A DNA stretch of 64,000 bases from Jiangella anatolica. GTDB taxonomy: Bacteria > Actinomycetota > Actinomycetes > Jiangellales > Jiangellaceae. The position numbers were made by a program, and so were the translations under genes. Below, in pieces: positions 26,095 to 34,345 of the stretch (the stretch's first letter is position 1; each line of letters starts with the position of its first letter). Under the pieces are notes generated by a model, which saw only the letters and a program-made list of their open reading frames with translations, searched no databases and was not told where the DNA came from. The stretch is taken from NCBI RefSeq assembly GCF_003236295.1, contig NZ_POTW01000001.1, forward strand, positions 147,385-211,384, read 5' to 3'.

Positions 26095-26948
26095 CTGGAA
26101 CCGTCGTCGTCGCGGTGGCCGCGCCGCTGTGGGTCACGGCCGAGGCGGCCCGAGCGGGCGCGGACTTCGACCCCGCGTCCTTTCCCTCCTACCGCGCGTG
26201 GCTGCGTGAGCTCATGGGCCGGCACCGCACGCTGCGCGGCCGGCTCGACAGCGTCGCGCTCCGTGGCGAGCCGGTCCGGGTGCTCGACCGGCCCGGCGAC
26301 GGCGTGGTCACCGTCGAGCTGCCGGAGCAGCCGAACGGCCGGTCCGGGTATGTCGGTCACGTGCGCGCCGCGCACCTCGGCCCGGACCGGCGGCGGGCGG
26401 TGACGCACGTCGTCGCCCCGGCGAACGGCCCCGCCGCCGGGCTGGCCGCGGGCTCGACGGTGCAACTGCTCGGCCCGCCGGTCGGTGGCGCCGCGCCGGT
26501 CCTGCTGCCGTCGGGGGAGCGGACGACCTGCCCGGCCGCCGCGCTGCGCCCGCTCGGCCCGCCGGCGCCGGCGCCGGAGCTGCTCCGGATCGCCACCGGC
26601 TTCCTCGGCGTTCCCTATGTCTGGGGTGGCACCGACGACGCCGGCATCGACTGCTCCGGGCTCGTGCACCTCGCGGCCAGGATCGGCGGACATCGAGTTC
26701 CGCGCGACGCCCACCTGCAGTGGGCCGACACCCGGATCGACGCGGACTGGGGCGACCTGCGCCCCGGCGACCTGCTCTTCTTCGGCGCCGGCGCCTCGCT
26801 CGACGGCATCGACCACGTGGGCCTCTACGCCGGCGGTGGGCGGATGCTGCACGCCCCGGAGGAGGGCCGCGCGGTCACGCTGGAGCCGCTGAGCGACCGC
26901 GCGCGCCGGCGGGCCGTGGCGTTCGGCCGGCTGGCGACGGCGGCATGA
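26091..26948 (+). CDS. NlpC/P60 endopeptidase, YkfC-like
   Basis: 285 residues. The first 160 residues look like SH3b domains (opening VVVAVAAPLWV, then GEPVRVLDRPGDGVVTV). The catalytic NlpC/P60 domain follows with C188 in GIDCSGLVH, H242 in IDHVGLYAGG and a later histidine in MLHAPEEG. No true signal peptide is present. This is the layout of YkfC, the cytoplasmic gamma-D-glutamyl-diamino acid endopeptidase of Bacillus that cleaves imported murein tripeptides. Its placement directly before a Dpp-type importer supports that role. Confidence 0.9.
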   Translation: MTGTVVVAVAAPLWVTAEAARAGADFDPASFPSYRAWLRELMGRHRTLRGRLDSVALRGEPVRVLDRPGDGVVTVELPEQPNGRSGYVGHVRAAHLGPDRRRAVTHVVAPANGPAAGLAAGSTVQLLGPPVGGAAPVLLPSGERTTCPAAALRPLGPPAPAPELLRIATGFLGVPYVWGGTDDAGIDCSGLVHLAARIGGHRVPRDAHLQWADTRIDADWGDLRPGDLLFFGAGASLDGIDHVGLYAGGGRMLHAPEEGRAVTLEPLSDRARRRAVAFGRLATAA

Positions 26949-26968
26949 ATTTTAGCTACGAAACTCAT

Positions 26969-26997
26969 GTACAGATTGGTGCTTAATGACGTAGTGT
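26969..26997 (+). promoter_or_regulatory. Leaderless promoter of the peptide importer
   Basis: GTACAG (26969-26974), 17 bases, TAGTGT (26992-26997), six bases to the ATG at 27004, the same layout as at 25136-25171. TTAATGACG (26983-26991) lies inside the spacer, where a regulator would block polymerase. Confidence 0.5.
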
Positions 26998-27003
26998 TCC
27001 GGC

Positions 27004-28029
27004 ATGCAGCTCACGCCGCTGTTCACCCTGATCGGCCGCGCGCTGGTGCGCACGGTCCTGATGCTCTGGCTGGTGGCCTCCGTCACGTTCCTCGCCATCC
27101 GGGCGCTGCCCGGCAACCCGGTCGACGTCTGGGTCCAGGAACTGCAGGGGACCGGCCTCAGTGCCGAGGACGCCCGGGAGCAGGCCACCCGGTTGCTGAA
27201 GATCGACGTCGACCAGCCGCTGTGGACCCAGTACCTGGACTACCTGGGCAACCTGGCCCGTGGCGACCTGGGCGACTCGGTGATCCTGTCGCCGGGCACG
27301 CCGGTGACCGACATGCTGGGCGAGCGGCTGCTGTGGACGCTGTTCAGCATCAGCTTCGCTCTGGTCATCGGGTTCCTCATCGGCCTGTACCTCGGTAGCC
27401 TCGCCGCCTACCGGCGCGGCACCTGGGTGGACCGGCTCATCACCAACGTCAGTGCGCTGATGTCGTCGATCCCGGCCGTGCTGCTCGGGATCGTGCTGAC
27501 GTTCTGCGTCGGCGTCGCCTGGGACCTGGTGCCCATCCAGAGCCTGCGCGGCGCCTACTCGCCCGACGTCCAGCCGGGCTTCGACCTCGACTTCATCCTC
27601 AGCGCGCTGGCGCACGTCATCGCGCCCGGCATCGTCTACATCCTGGTGTCGTTCGGCACCTGGGCGCTGGTGATGCGCAGCAACGCGCTCAGCGTCCTCG
27701 CCGACGACCACGTCGGACAGGCACGGGCCCGCGGGCTGTCAGAACGGACCATCCGGGTCGCCTTCGTGCAGCGCAACGCCCGGCTCCCGCTGATCACCGG
27801 CTTCGCGATCAGCATGGGGTTCGTCGTCTCGGGCTCCGTCCTCGTCGAACGGATCTTCGTCTACCCGGGTGTCGGGCAGCTGCTCGCCGACGCGCTGGCC
27901 AGACGGGACTACACCGTGATGCAGGGCGTGGTGGTCGCCACGACGATCACCGTGCTGCTCGCGACGGCGATCGCGGACGCGCTGTACGGCTGGCTGGACC
28001 CGCGCACCCGGATCGAGCAGCACGCATGA
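27004..28029 (+). CDS. Peptide ABC transporter permease (DppB-like)
   Basis: 341 residues with six membrane segments. It shows the family opening with RALVRTVLMLWLVASVTFLA, a large periplasmic loop after the first segment, and the cytoplasmic motif RARGLSERTIRVAFVQRNA that corresponds to the EAA loop. It starts a five-gene importer operon (DppBCDF plus binding protein), each gene overlapping the next. Confidence 0.94.
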   Translation: MQLTPLFTLIGRALVRTVLMLWLVASVTFLAIRALPGNPVDVWVQELQGTGLSAEDAREQATRLLKIDVDQPLWTQYLDYLGNLARGDLGDSVILSPGTPVTDMLGERLLWTLFSISFALVIGFLIGLYLGSLAAYRRGTWVDRLITNVSALMSSIPAVLLGIVLTFCVGVAWDLVPIQSLRGAYSPDVQPGFDLDFILSALAHVIAPGIVYILVSFGTWALVMRSNALSVLADDHVGQARARGLSERTIRVAFVQRNARLPLITGFAISMGFVVSGSVLVERIFVYPGVGQLLADALARRDYTVMQGVVVATTITVLLATAIADALYGWLDPRTRIEQHA

Positions 28030-28919
28030 GCGCCGTCGAGCAGCTGACCCCGCCGCCGGCCGTCGCCGAGCCCGGCCCGCGGCGGTGGCGACGCGTGACC
28101 GGCCGCATGGGCCTGGGCGGCCTGCTGGGCATCGGCGGGCTGCTGGCCCTCGTCGTCGTGTCCGCGGCCGGCCGCTTCCTCACCGACCCGCCGCAGCCCG
28201 ACATCGAGGCGATCGCCCAAGGGCCCAGCGGCGAGCACCCCCTCGGCACCGACTTCACCGGCCGCGACAACCTGCACCTGGTCGTGCGCGGCGGCTGGGA
28301 CATGCTGGAGCTGGCGTTCGTCGCGGGCTTCCTGATGTCGGCCATCGCGCTCACCGCGGGGCTGCTCGGCGCCTACGTCGGGGGCGCCGTCGACCGGATC
28401 GTCGTGAGCTTCATCGACCTCTGGCTGACGGTACCGCGGTTCGTGCTGCTGCTGGTCATCGCCAGCCTGTTCCCGGTCAGCTCGACCGTCGCGCTGGCCG
28501 CTCTCATCGCCGTCTTCGAGTGGCCGTACCTCGCCCGGCAGATCCGGGCGCAGGCGCTGTCGCTGCGCCGCCGCGAGTACGTCGAGGCGGCCCGGCTGCT
28601 CCAGCTGCGCGGCGGCCACATCATGCTGCGCTACCTGATCCCGGCCATCGGGCCGTTCGTGGTGATCTCGACCATCCAGGCCATGAACACCGCCATCTAC
28701 CAGCAGGTCGGCCTCGCCTTCTTCGGGCTGGTGCCGCTGGAGGACAACTGGGGCGTGCTGTTCAGCGTCGCCTACAGCCAGAACGCGCTGTACCTGCCGG
28801 CCGCGGCCTGGAGCCTACTGGTCCCGGTCGCCGCGATCTGCCTGCTCCAGTTCTGCCTGGTGCTGGCGTCCCGCTCGCTCGAGGAGCTCTTCGACCCGCG
28901 ACTGCGAGGTGCTCGATGA
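28026..28919 (+). CDS. Peptide ABC transporter permease (DppC-like)
   Basis: 297 residues with an N-terminal soluble tail, HPLGTDFTGRDNL (the conserved DppC motif after the first membrane helix) and REYVEAARLLQLRGGHIMLR as EAA loop. It pairs with 27004-28029 to form the peptide channel. ATGA overlaps occur on both sides. Confidence 0.94.
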   Translation: MSAVEQLTPPPAVAEPGPRRWRRVTGRMGLGGLLGIGGLLALVVVSAAGRFLTDPPQPDIEAIAQGPSGEHPLGTDFTGRDNLHLVVRGGWDMLELAFVAGFLMSAIALTAGLLGAYVGGAVDRIVVSFIDLWLTVPRFVLLLVIASLFPVSSTVALAALIAVFEWPYLARQIRAQALSLRRREYVEAARLLQLRGGHIMLRYLIPAIGPFVVISTIQAMNTAIYQQVGLAFFGLVPLEDNWGVLFSVAYSQNALYLPAAAWSLLVPVAAICLLQFCLVLASRSLEELFDPRLRGAR

Positions 28920-29926
28920 TCGCGCCGTCCGCCGAACCGCTCGTGCTGGACGTGTCCGGCCTCACCGTCGAGTACCGCGACGCGGTGCGCACCGTGCGCG
29001 CGGTGACCGGGCTGTCGCTGTCGGTCGCCCGCGGCCGCACCGTCGCCCTGATCGGCGAGTCCGGCTCCGGGAAGACCACGGCGGCGCTGGCCATCCTCGG
29101 CATGCTGCCGGGTTCGGCGACGGTGCTCTCCGGCAGTGTGGCGGTGACGCCCGCCGGGCGGCGGCTGGACCTGCTGCGGCTGCCCCGACGGGAGCTGCGC
29201 GCGTTGCGCTGGCAGCACATCGCCTACGTCCCGCAGGGCTCGATCAGCTCGCTCAACCCGATCCAGCGGATCGGCCGGCACTTCCAGCAGACCGCCGAGG
29301 CGCACGCGCTGGGCCGGCGCGCCGCGGAGGCGCGCGCGATGGAGCTGCTGGCGGCGGTGCACCTGGAGCCGCGGCGGATCTGGACCTCCTACCCGCACGA
29401 GCTCAGCGGCGGCACCCGGCAGCGGGTCGCGATCGCGCTGGCGATGCTGCTGGAGCCCGAGGTGATCGTGCTCGACGAGCCCACGACCGCGCTCGACGTG
29501 CTCACGCAGGAGGCCGTGCTGACGACGCTGCTGGAGCTCCAGGCGGCCACCGGGGTCAGCTACCTGGCCATCACCCACGACCTGTCCGTCGCCGGAGCGG
29601 TCGCCGACGAGGTGATCACGATGTACGCCGGGCGCGCGGTCGAGCGCGGCACCGCCGAGCAGGTGCTGGCCGACCCGCTGCACCCCTACACCGCCGGGCT
29701 GCTGCGCTCCACGCCGTCGGTCGACTCCGACCTGCCGGTCCAGTCCATCGGCGGCCACCCGCCCAGCCTGTCCGACCTGCCGCCCGGCTGCTCCTTCCAC
29801 CCCCGGTGCGGCCTCGCTGACGAGCGCTGCCGGTCCGGCGGGCCGCCCGCGCTGCTCCCGGCGGACAGCCGGACGGTGGCGTGTCATCGGGTGTCGGAGC
29901 GGGTCGCCGCGGGAGGTCCCGGGTGA
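28916..29926 (+). CDS. Peptide ABC transporter ATP-binding protein (DppD-like)
   Basis: 336 residues. Walker A is GESGSGKTT, the signature LSGGTRQRV (G-T instead of G-Q), and Walker B VIVLDEPTTALD. The oligopeptide-type C-terminus HPYTAGLLRSTPS is followed by the cysteine-rich CSFHPRCGLADERC motif characteristic of DppD/OppD. It overlaps both neighbours. Confidence 0.94.
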   Translation: MIAPSAEPLVLDVSGLTVEYRDAVRTVRAVTGLSLSVARGRTVALIGESGSGKTTAALAILGMLPGSATVLSGSVAVTPAGRRLDLLRLPRRELRALRWQHIAYVPQGSISSLNPIQRIGRHFQQTAEAHALGRRAAEARAMELLAAVHLEPRRIWTSYPHELSGGTRQRVAIALAMLLEPEVIVLDEPTTALDVLTQEAVLTTLLELQAATGVSYLAITHDLSVAGAVADEVITMYAGRAVERGTAEQVLADPLHPYTAGLLRSTPSVDSDLPVQSIGGHPPSLSDLPPGCSFHPRCGLADERCRSGGPPALLPADSRTVACHRVSERVAAGGPG

Positions 29927-30819
29927 GCGAGCTGCTGGCGCTGGAGCACGTGTCGAAGACCTACCGGCAGCGCCGGCGGGTCGTCGTCACCGCCGTCGAC
30001 GACGTCTCCCTCGCGCTGGGCCCCGGCGAGATCCTCTGCCTGGTCGGCGAGTCCGGCTCCGGCAAGAGCACCATCGGACGCATCGTCACCGGCCTCACGG
30101 CGCCCACCGGCGGCGAGGTCCGTCACGACGGGCGCAGCGTGAGCACGATGACCCGCCGCGAGCTGCGCGCCCACCGGCTGGGCGTCCAGCTGGTGCAGCA
30201 GGACCCGTTCGCCTCGCTCAACCCCGGGCTCACCGTCGCGCAGACCCTGCTGGCGCCGCTGACGCGTCACTTCGGCCTGTCCCGCGCCGCGGCCCGGGAG
30301 CGGATGGCGGCGCTGCTCGCCGACGTCGGGCTCACCCCGCCGGAGCTGTTCGGGGCGAAGTACCCGCACGAGCTGTCCGGCGGGCAGCGCCAGCGGGTGG
30401 CGATCGCGCGGTCGCTCACCGTCGAACCGCGGGTCCTCGTGGCCGACGAGGCCGTGTCGATGCTCGACGTCTCGATCAGGGGCAGCGTGCTCGCGAAGCT
30501 GCGGGCGCTGTGCGAGGAGCGCCAGGTCGCGGTGCTGTTCATCACGCACGACCTCGCGGTCGCGCGGCAGTTCGGCCGCGGCCACTCGATCGCGGTCATG
30601 CAACACGGGCGGATCGTCGAACACCGCCCGACCTCCGACCTCGTCGCTGCCCCGGAGCACGAGTACACCCGCGCGCTGCTCGCCGCGGCCCGGCACGAGG
30701 GCCTCCGGCGGCGGGCGGCGGACCGGACCACACCACGAAGGAGACAAGATGAGCAGGTCGATGCTCAGATCGGCGGCGGTCACCCTGCTGGCACTGGTGA
30801 CGCTGGCCGCGTGCAGTGA
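29923..30819 (+). CDS. Peptide ABC transporter ATP-binding protein (DppF-like)
   Basis: 298 residues from GTG 29923, chosen because GGGAGG lies eight bases upstream and the start overlaps the DppD-like stop. Walker A is GESGSGKST, signature LSGGQRQRV, Walker [13 protein letters not shown] (the unusual A instead of P is common in this subgroup). Its last 24 codons run through the start of the binding-protein gene (71-base overlap), encoding an extra Arg/Gly-rich tail. The tail may be a read-through after loss of an earlier stop. Confidence 0.92.
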   Translation: MSELLALEHVSKTYRQRRRVVVTAVDDVSLALGPGEILCLVGESGSGKSTIGRIVTGLTAPTGGEVRHDGRSVSTMTRRELRAHRLGVQLVQQDPFASLNPGLTVAQTLLAPLTRHFGLSRAAARERMAALLADVGLTPPELFGAKYPHELSGGQRQRVAIARSLTVEPRVLVADEAVSMLDVSIRGSVLAKLRALCEERQVAVLFITHDLAVARQFGRGHSIAVMQHGRIVEHRPTSDLVAAPEHEYTRALLAAARHEGLRRRAADRTTPRRRQDEQVDAQIGGGHPAGTGDAGRVQ

Positions 30820-32617
30820 CGATCCGGCGTCCGACGCCGAGGGCGACCGGGGCGAGGCCGGGACGCTCGAGCTGGTCTCGGCCGAGATCGAGGCCGAGCC
30901 GCCGGGCGACGTCGCCGAGGGCACCCGCTACGTCGTGACGGTGAACCTCACGCCCGGCGTCGAGTGGTCCGACGGCACCCCGTTGACGGCGCAGGACTTC
31001 CTCGGCCAGTACGACATCCTCTGGGCCCAGCAGGCCGGCCTCTGGGAGTCGCTGACCGACGTCCGGGCCACCTCGGAGACGCAGCTCGTGTTCGAGGCGA
31101 GCGAGCTGTCGATGAACGTCATGCGGCAGATCCTCCGCTCCAACCAGACGGCGGCGTCGTCGCAGTTCGGCGACATCTACACCCGGCTCAACCAGCTGCG
31201 GACGAGCGGAGCGGACCCGGCCGGCCCGGAGGTCGCGGCCGTCCTCGAGGAGCTGGACGCGATGGCGCCGACGGACCCGGTCGCCTACGGGCCGTTCGTC
31301 ATCGACCCGAGCTCGGTCACCGCGCAGCAGATGCGGATGGTGAAGAACGACGGCGGCTTCAACGCCGACAAGATCGGCTTCGACCGTGTCGACGTCGCCT
31401 GGGGCCAGACCCAGCAGACCGTCCCGCTGATCCTCCAGGACGAGCTGGACTACACCACCGACGCGCTGACGCCGTCCGACGTCCAGGCGGTCGAGGCCAA
31501 GCCGAACATCGAGCTGATCCGCACCCCGCTCGGCACCGGGACCGGGCTGTGGTTCAACGAGTCCATCAAGCCGTTCGACGACAAGCGCTTCAGGCAGGCC
31601 GTCGCGCTCGTCATCGACCGGGAGCGCAACGCGAAGGTGTCGCTCGGCGACGCCGGCAAGCCGATCGAGCACATGGCCGGGTTCAGCGACACCTACGTCG
31701 GCGACTGGCTGTCCGAGGACGTGGTGGCCGCACTCAATCCGTACGAGCGGGACGAGGCGGAGGCGACGCGGCTGCTGGAGGAGGCCGGCCTGGTCAAGGA
31801 CGGCGACACCTGGACCTACGACGGCGAGCCACTGGCGTTCGAGATCACCGCGCCCACCGACTTCCCGGACTTCCTGGCGTCGGGCAAGGACGTCAGCGCC
31901 CAGCTCAACGAGTTCGGCTTCCAGACCCAGGTGCGCGGCATCCCGGCGGCGAACCGGCCGGACACGATCCTGCAAGGCCGGTACGAGGCGATCCTCGACT
32001 TCAGCCTGGTCTCCGCGCCGGAGCACCCGGCCACCAGCCTGGACTGGAACATGGCCGCCGGCTTCTTCGGCACCAACAACCCCGAGTCCGAGGGCTCCAA
32101 GGGGCTGAACTGGCCGTGGCAGCAGCAGGCGCCGGACGGCACCGAGGTGTACATCCCGGACCTGCTCGCCGAGGCGGTCGCCGGGCTGGACGAGGAGCCG
32201 CAGCAGGCCGCCGTCGAGACGCTGGCGCAGATCTTCAACGACCAGTTGCCGGTGATCCCGATCTTCGAGCGGTGGACCACCGACCCGATCGCACACGGGC
32301 CGCGAGTGACCGGCTGGCTCGCGTCGGACCACCCGGTCTACGAGAACAACCAGGCCAACGACCCGTACGTGGCGATGCAGCTGCTGGGCGGCGTGCTGCG
32401 GCCGGCGGAGGGTGCGGACGGCTCGTTCCACACCAGCGCGGCCTACGCGCAGCCGCCGAACTTCTCCTGGAACTACTACGCGGGGAACAGCATGTACAAC
32501 ACGCTCACCACGCCGTCGTACCACGCGACGCTGCCGCCGCTCATGTGGTGGTCGAACGCGATCGACGCCTGGGTCGCGTGCGTCGCGGAGTCCTACTCGG
32601 TGGCCGAGGTCGGCTGA
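30749..32617 (+). CDS. Peptide-binding lipoprotein, solute-binding family 5
   Basis: 622 residues. The lipobox LVTLAAC gives C22 as lipid anchor. The family 5 (DppA/OppA) motif appears as LTPGVEWSDGTPLTAQDF, and RFRQAVALVIDRE marks the second domain. An AAGGAGA Shine-Dalgarno precedes ATG 30749. It is the extracellular receptor of the DppBCDF-type importer. In this context its ligand is probably a murein peptide or muropeptide rather than a general dipeptide. Confidence 0.93.
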   Translation: MSRSMLRSAAVTLLALVTLAACSDDPASDAEGDRGEAGTLELVSAEIEAEPPGDVAEGTRYVVTVNLTPGVEWSDGTPLTAQDFLGQYDILWAQQAGLWESLTDVRATSETQLVFEASELSMNVMRQILRSNQTAASSQFGDIYTRLNQLRTSGADPAGPEVAAVLEELDAMAPTDPVAYGPFVIDPSSVTAQQMRMVKNDGGFNADKIGFDRVDVAWGQTQQTVPLILQDELDYTTDALTPSDVQAVEAKPNIELIRTPLGTGTGLWFNESIKPFDDKRFRQAVALVIDRERNAKVSLGDAGKPIEHMAGFSDTYVGDWLSEDVVAALNPYERDEAEATRLLEEAGLVKDGDTWTYDGEPLAFEITAPTDFPDFLASGKDVSAQLNEFGFQTQVRGIPAANRPDTILQGRYEAILDFSLVSAPEHPATSLDWNMAAGFFGTNNPESEGSKGLNWPWQQQAPDGTEVYIPDLLAEAVAGLDEEPQQAAVETLAQIFNDQLPVIPIFERWTTDPIAHGPRVTGWLASDHPVYENNQANDPYVAMQLLGGVLRPAEGADGSFHTSAAYAQPPNFSWNYYAGNSMYNTLTTPSYHATLPPLMWWSNAIDAWVACVAESYSVAEVG

Positions 32618-32621
32618 CACG

Positions 32622-33515
32622 TTGGCTACCGACACCTCTGAACCGGCCCGTCTGGCGACCGAAGCCCGGTCGGAGGCGACACACGACATCGACCTGATCT
32701 CCGTCGAGGACGGCCTGGTGCTGCTCGCCGGCGAGTTCCGCCGCTCGTTCGACGCCTTCCAGGGCGCAGCGGCGGAGCTCGCGCCGGTGGTGTACGCGGT
32801 CGTCGGGTCGCTCCGGCGCGGCAACACCGTCCATCTGTTCGGCGCCGGCACCTCCGGGCGGCTGGCGGCGCTCGACGCGGCGGAGATCCCGCCGACGTTC
32901 GGGCTCGCGCCGGAGCTGTTCACCGTCCACCTCGCCGGCGGCGCCGCAGCGCTCACCACGGCCGTCGAGGACGCCGAGGACGACCGGGACGAGGGCGCGC
33001 GTGCGGGAGGGCGGGTCCGGCCGGGCGATGTGGCGATCGGGGTCACCGCGAGCGGGCGGACACCGTACGTGCTGGCCGCGCTCGACGCCGCCGGCGGGCG
33101 GGGCGCGTACACGGCGCTGATCGCGTGCAACCCGCCGGAGCCGTCCGCCGTCGACTGCGTCGTCACACTGCCGACCGGGCCGGAGCCGATCGCCGGCTCC
33201 ACCCGGCTCAACGCCGCGACCGCGCAGAAGCTGGCCCTCAACGCCGTCTCGACGCTGGCGATGGTGCACCTGGGCCGGACCTACTCCAACCTCATGGTGT
33301 GCCTGCAGCCGAACAACACCAAGGTCCGGCAGCGCCAGTTCCAGCTGCTCAGCGACCTCACCGGCGCGCCGGCCCCGGAGGTGGAGGCGGCGCTGGTCGC
33401 TGCGGACGGCGCGGGCGGGGTTGCGCTGGCCATGCTGCTGCGCGGCTGGGACCGGGACCGGGCGCAGCGCGCGCTCGACCGCGGCACGCCGCTGCGGCCG
33501 CTGGTGGGCGAATGA
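32622..33515 (+). CDS. murQ: N-acetylmuramic acid 6-phosphate etherase
   Basis: 297 residues from TTG 32622, the first start in the frame after the upstream stop. The SIS-domain motifs of MurQ are all present: HDIDLISVEDGLVLLAGEF near residue 21, GAGTSGRLAALDAAE with the proposed acid E88, GVTASGRTPYV, and NAATAQKLALNAVSTLAMVH. It cleaves the lactyl ether of MurNAc-6-phosphate to GlcNAc-6-phosphate and D-lactate. No MurNAc kinase or PTS gene lies nearby, so the phosphorylated substrate must be made elsewhere. Its presence is the strongest single indication that this cluster recycles peptidoglycan. Confidence 0.93.
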   Translation: MATDTSEPARLATEARSEATHDIDLISVEDGLVLLAGEFRRSFDAFQGAAAELAPVVYAVVGSLRRGNTVHLFGAGTSGRLAALDAAEIPPTFGLAPELFTVHLAGGAAALTTAVEDAEDDRDEGARAGGRVRPGDVAIGVTASGRTPYVLAALDAAGGRGAYTALIACNPPEPSAVDCVVTLPTGPEPIAGSTRLNAATAQKLALNAVSTLAMVHLGRTYSNLMVCLQPNNTKVRQRQFQLLSDLTGAPAPEVEAALVAADGAGGVALAMLLRGWDRDRAQRALDRGTPLRPLVGE

Positions 33516-33517
33516 CG

Positions 33518-34309
33518 CTACGCGGCGGCCGTCCAGTGCGCCCAGGTGACGGCGCTGAGCCGGGCGATCAGCCGCTCGGCGTCCGCGTCGAGCCCGGTCG
33601 ACGTGCAGACGGCCAGCACGTAGGCCGGCGCGCCGCCCGGGCGGACCAGCGCCACGTCGTGGTTGACCGCGCCGGTCCAGCCGCCCTTGCTCGCGCTCCA
33701 GACGTGCGGCGGCAGCCCCGCGGGGATCATCCGGCGGTGCCGCTGGCCGGCCAGCACGGCCAGGGCGGCGTCGGTCGCCGCCCGGGGGAGCAGGGCGCCG
33801 GCGGCGAGCGCGGCCAGCAGCCCGCTGAGGCCGGCCGCCGTCACGGTGTTGGTGATGCCGGCGGCCTCCGCGGCCTGGTCGCCGATCAGCCGGTTCACCG
33901 TGACGCCCGGGTGCACCGCGCGCACGGGATCCAGGCCGAGCCGCTCCAGGACGAGGTTCGTCGCGAGATTGCCGGAGTCGGCGATCATCCGCTCCAGCAG
34001 CGCCGGCGCCGGGACCATGGCGCCGAGCCGGCGCCAGGTCGCGTCGTCCTGGTCGTCGGCCTGCCGGATGGTGAACGTGCCGCCGAGCGCGCTCGGGAAG
34101 GTGTCGTGGACGTGGAGCTCCGTGTCCGGGCCGAAGCAGCCCCCGGTGAGCGCGGCGACGAGCACCGCCAGCTTCATCGTGCTGGCCGCGTAGTGCGGCG
34201 CGGCCGGGCGCAGGCCCGCGACCGGGACCCCGTCGGCGGTGCGCAGCTGGATCGACACCTCGCCCGGCACGCCGTCCAGCTCCCGGTCCCACCGCTCGGC
34301 CAGCTCCAT
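33518..34309 (-). CDS. Class A beta-lactamase-fold serine hydrolase, no signal peptide
   Basis: 263 residues. STMK is the SxxK motif (about residue 43), SGN in IADSGNLATNLVLERLGL replaces SDN, and KGG in SASKGGWTG is the third motif. There is no signal peptide. It converges with murQ with only two bases between the stops and is divergent from the D-threonine-aldolase-like gene across 36 AT-rich bases with TTTAATGACG. Like its paralogue at 23227 it is probably a cytoplasmic peptide hydrolase; antibiotic hydrolysis cannot be excluded. Confidence 0.85.
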   Translation of the reverse strand: MELAERWDRELDGVPGEVSIQLRTADGVPVAGLRPAAPHYAASTMKLAVLVAALTGGCFGPDTELHVHDTFPSALGGTFTIRQADDQDDATWRRLGAMVPAPALLERMIADSGNLATNLVLERLGLDPVRAVHPGVTVNRLIGDQAAEAAGITNTVTAAGLSGLLAALAAGALLPRAATDAALAVLAGQRHRRMIPAGLPPHVWSASKGGWTGAVNHDVALVRPGGAPAYVLAVCTSTGLDADAERLIARLSAVTWAHWTAAA

Positions 34310-34345
34310 GGCCGGACCGTAGCATTTAATGACGAAGGGCTCGCG

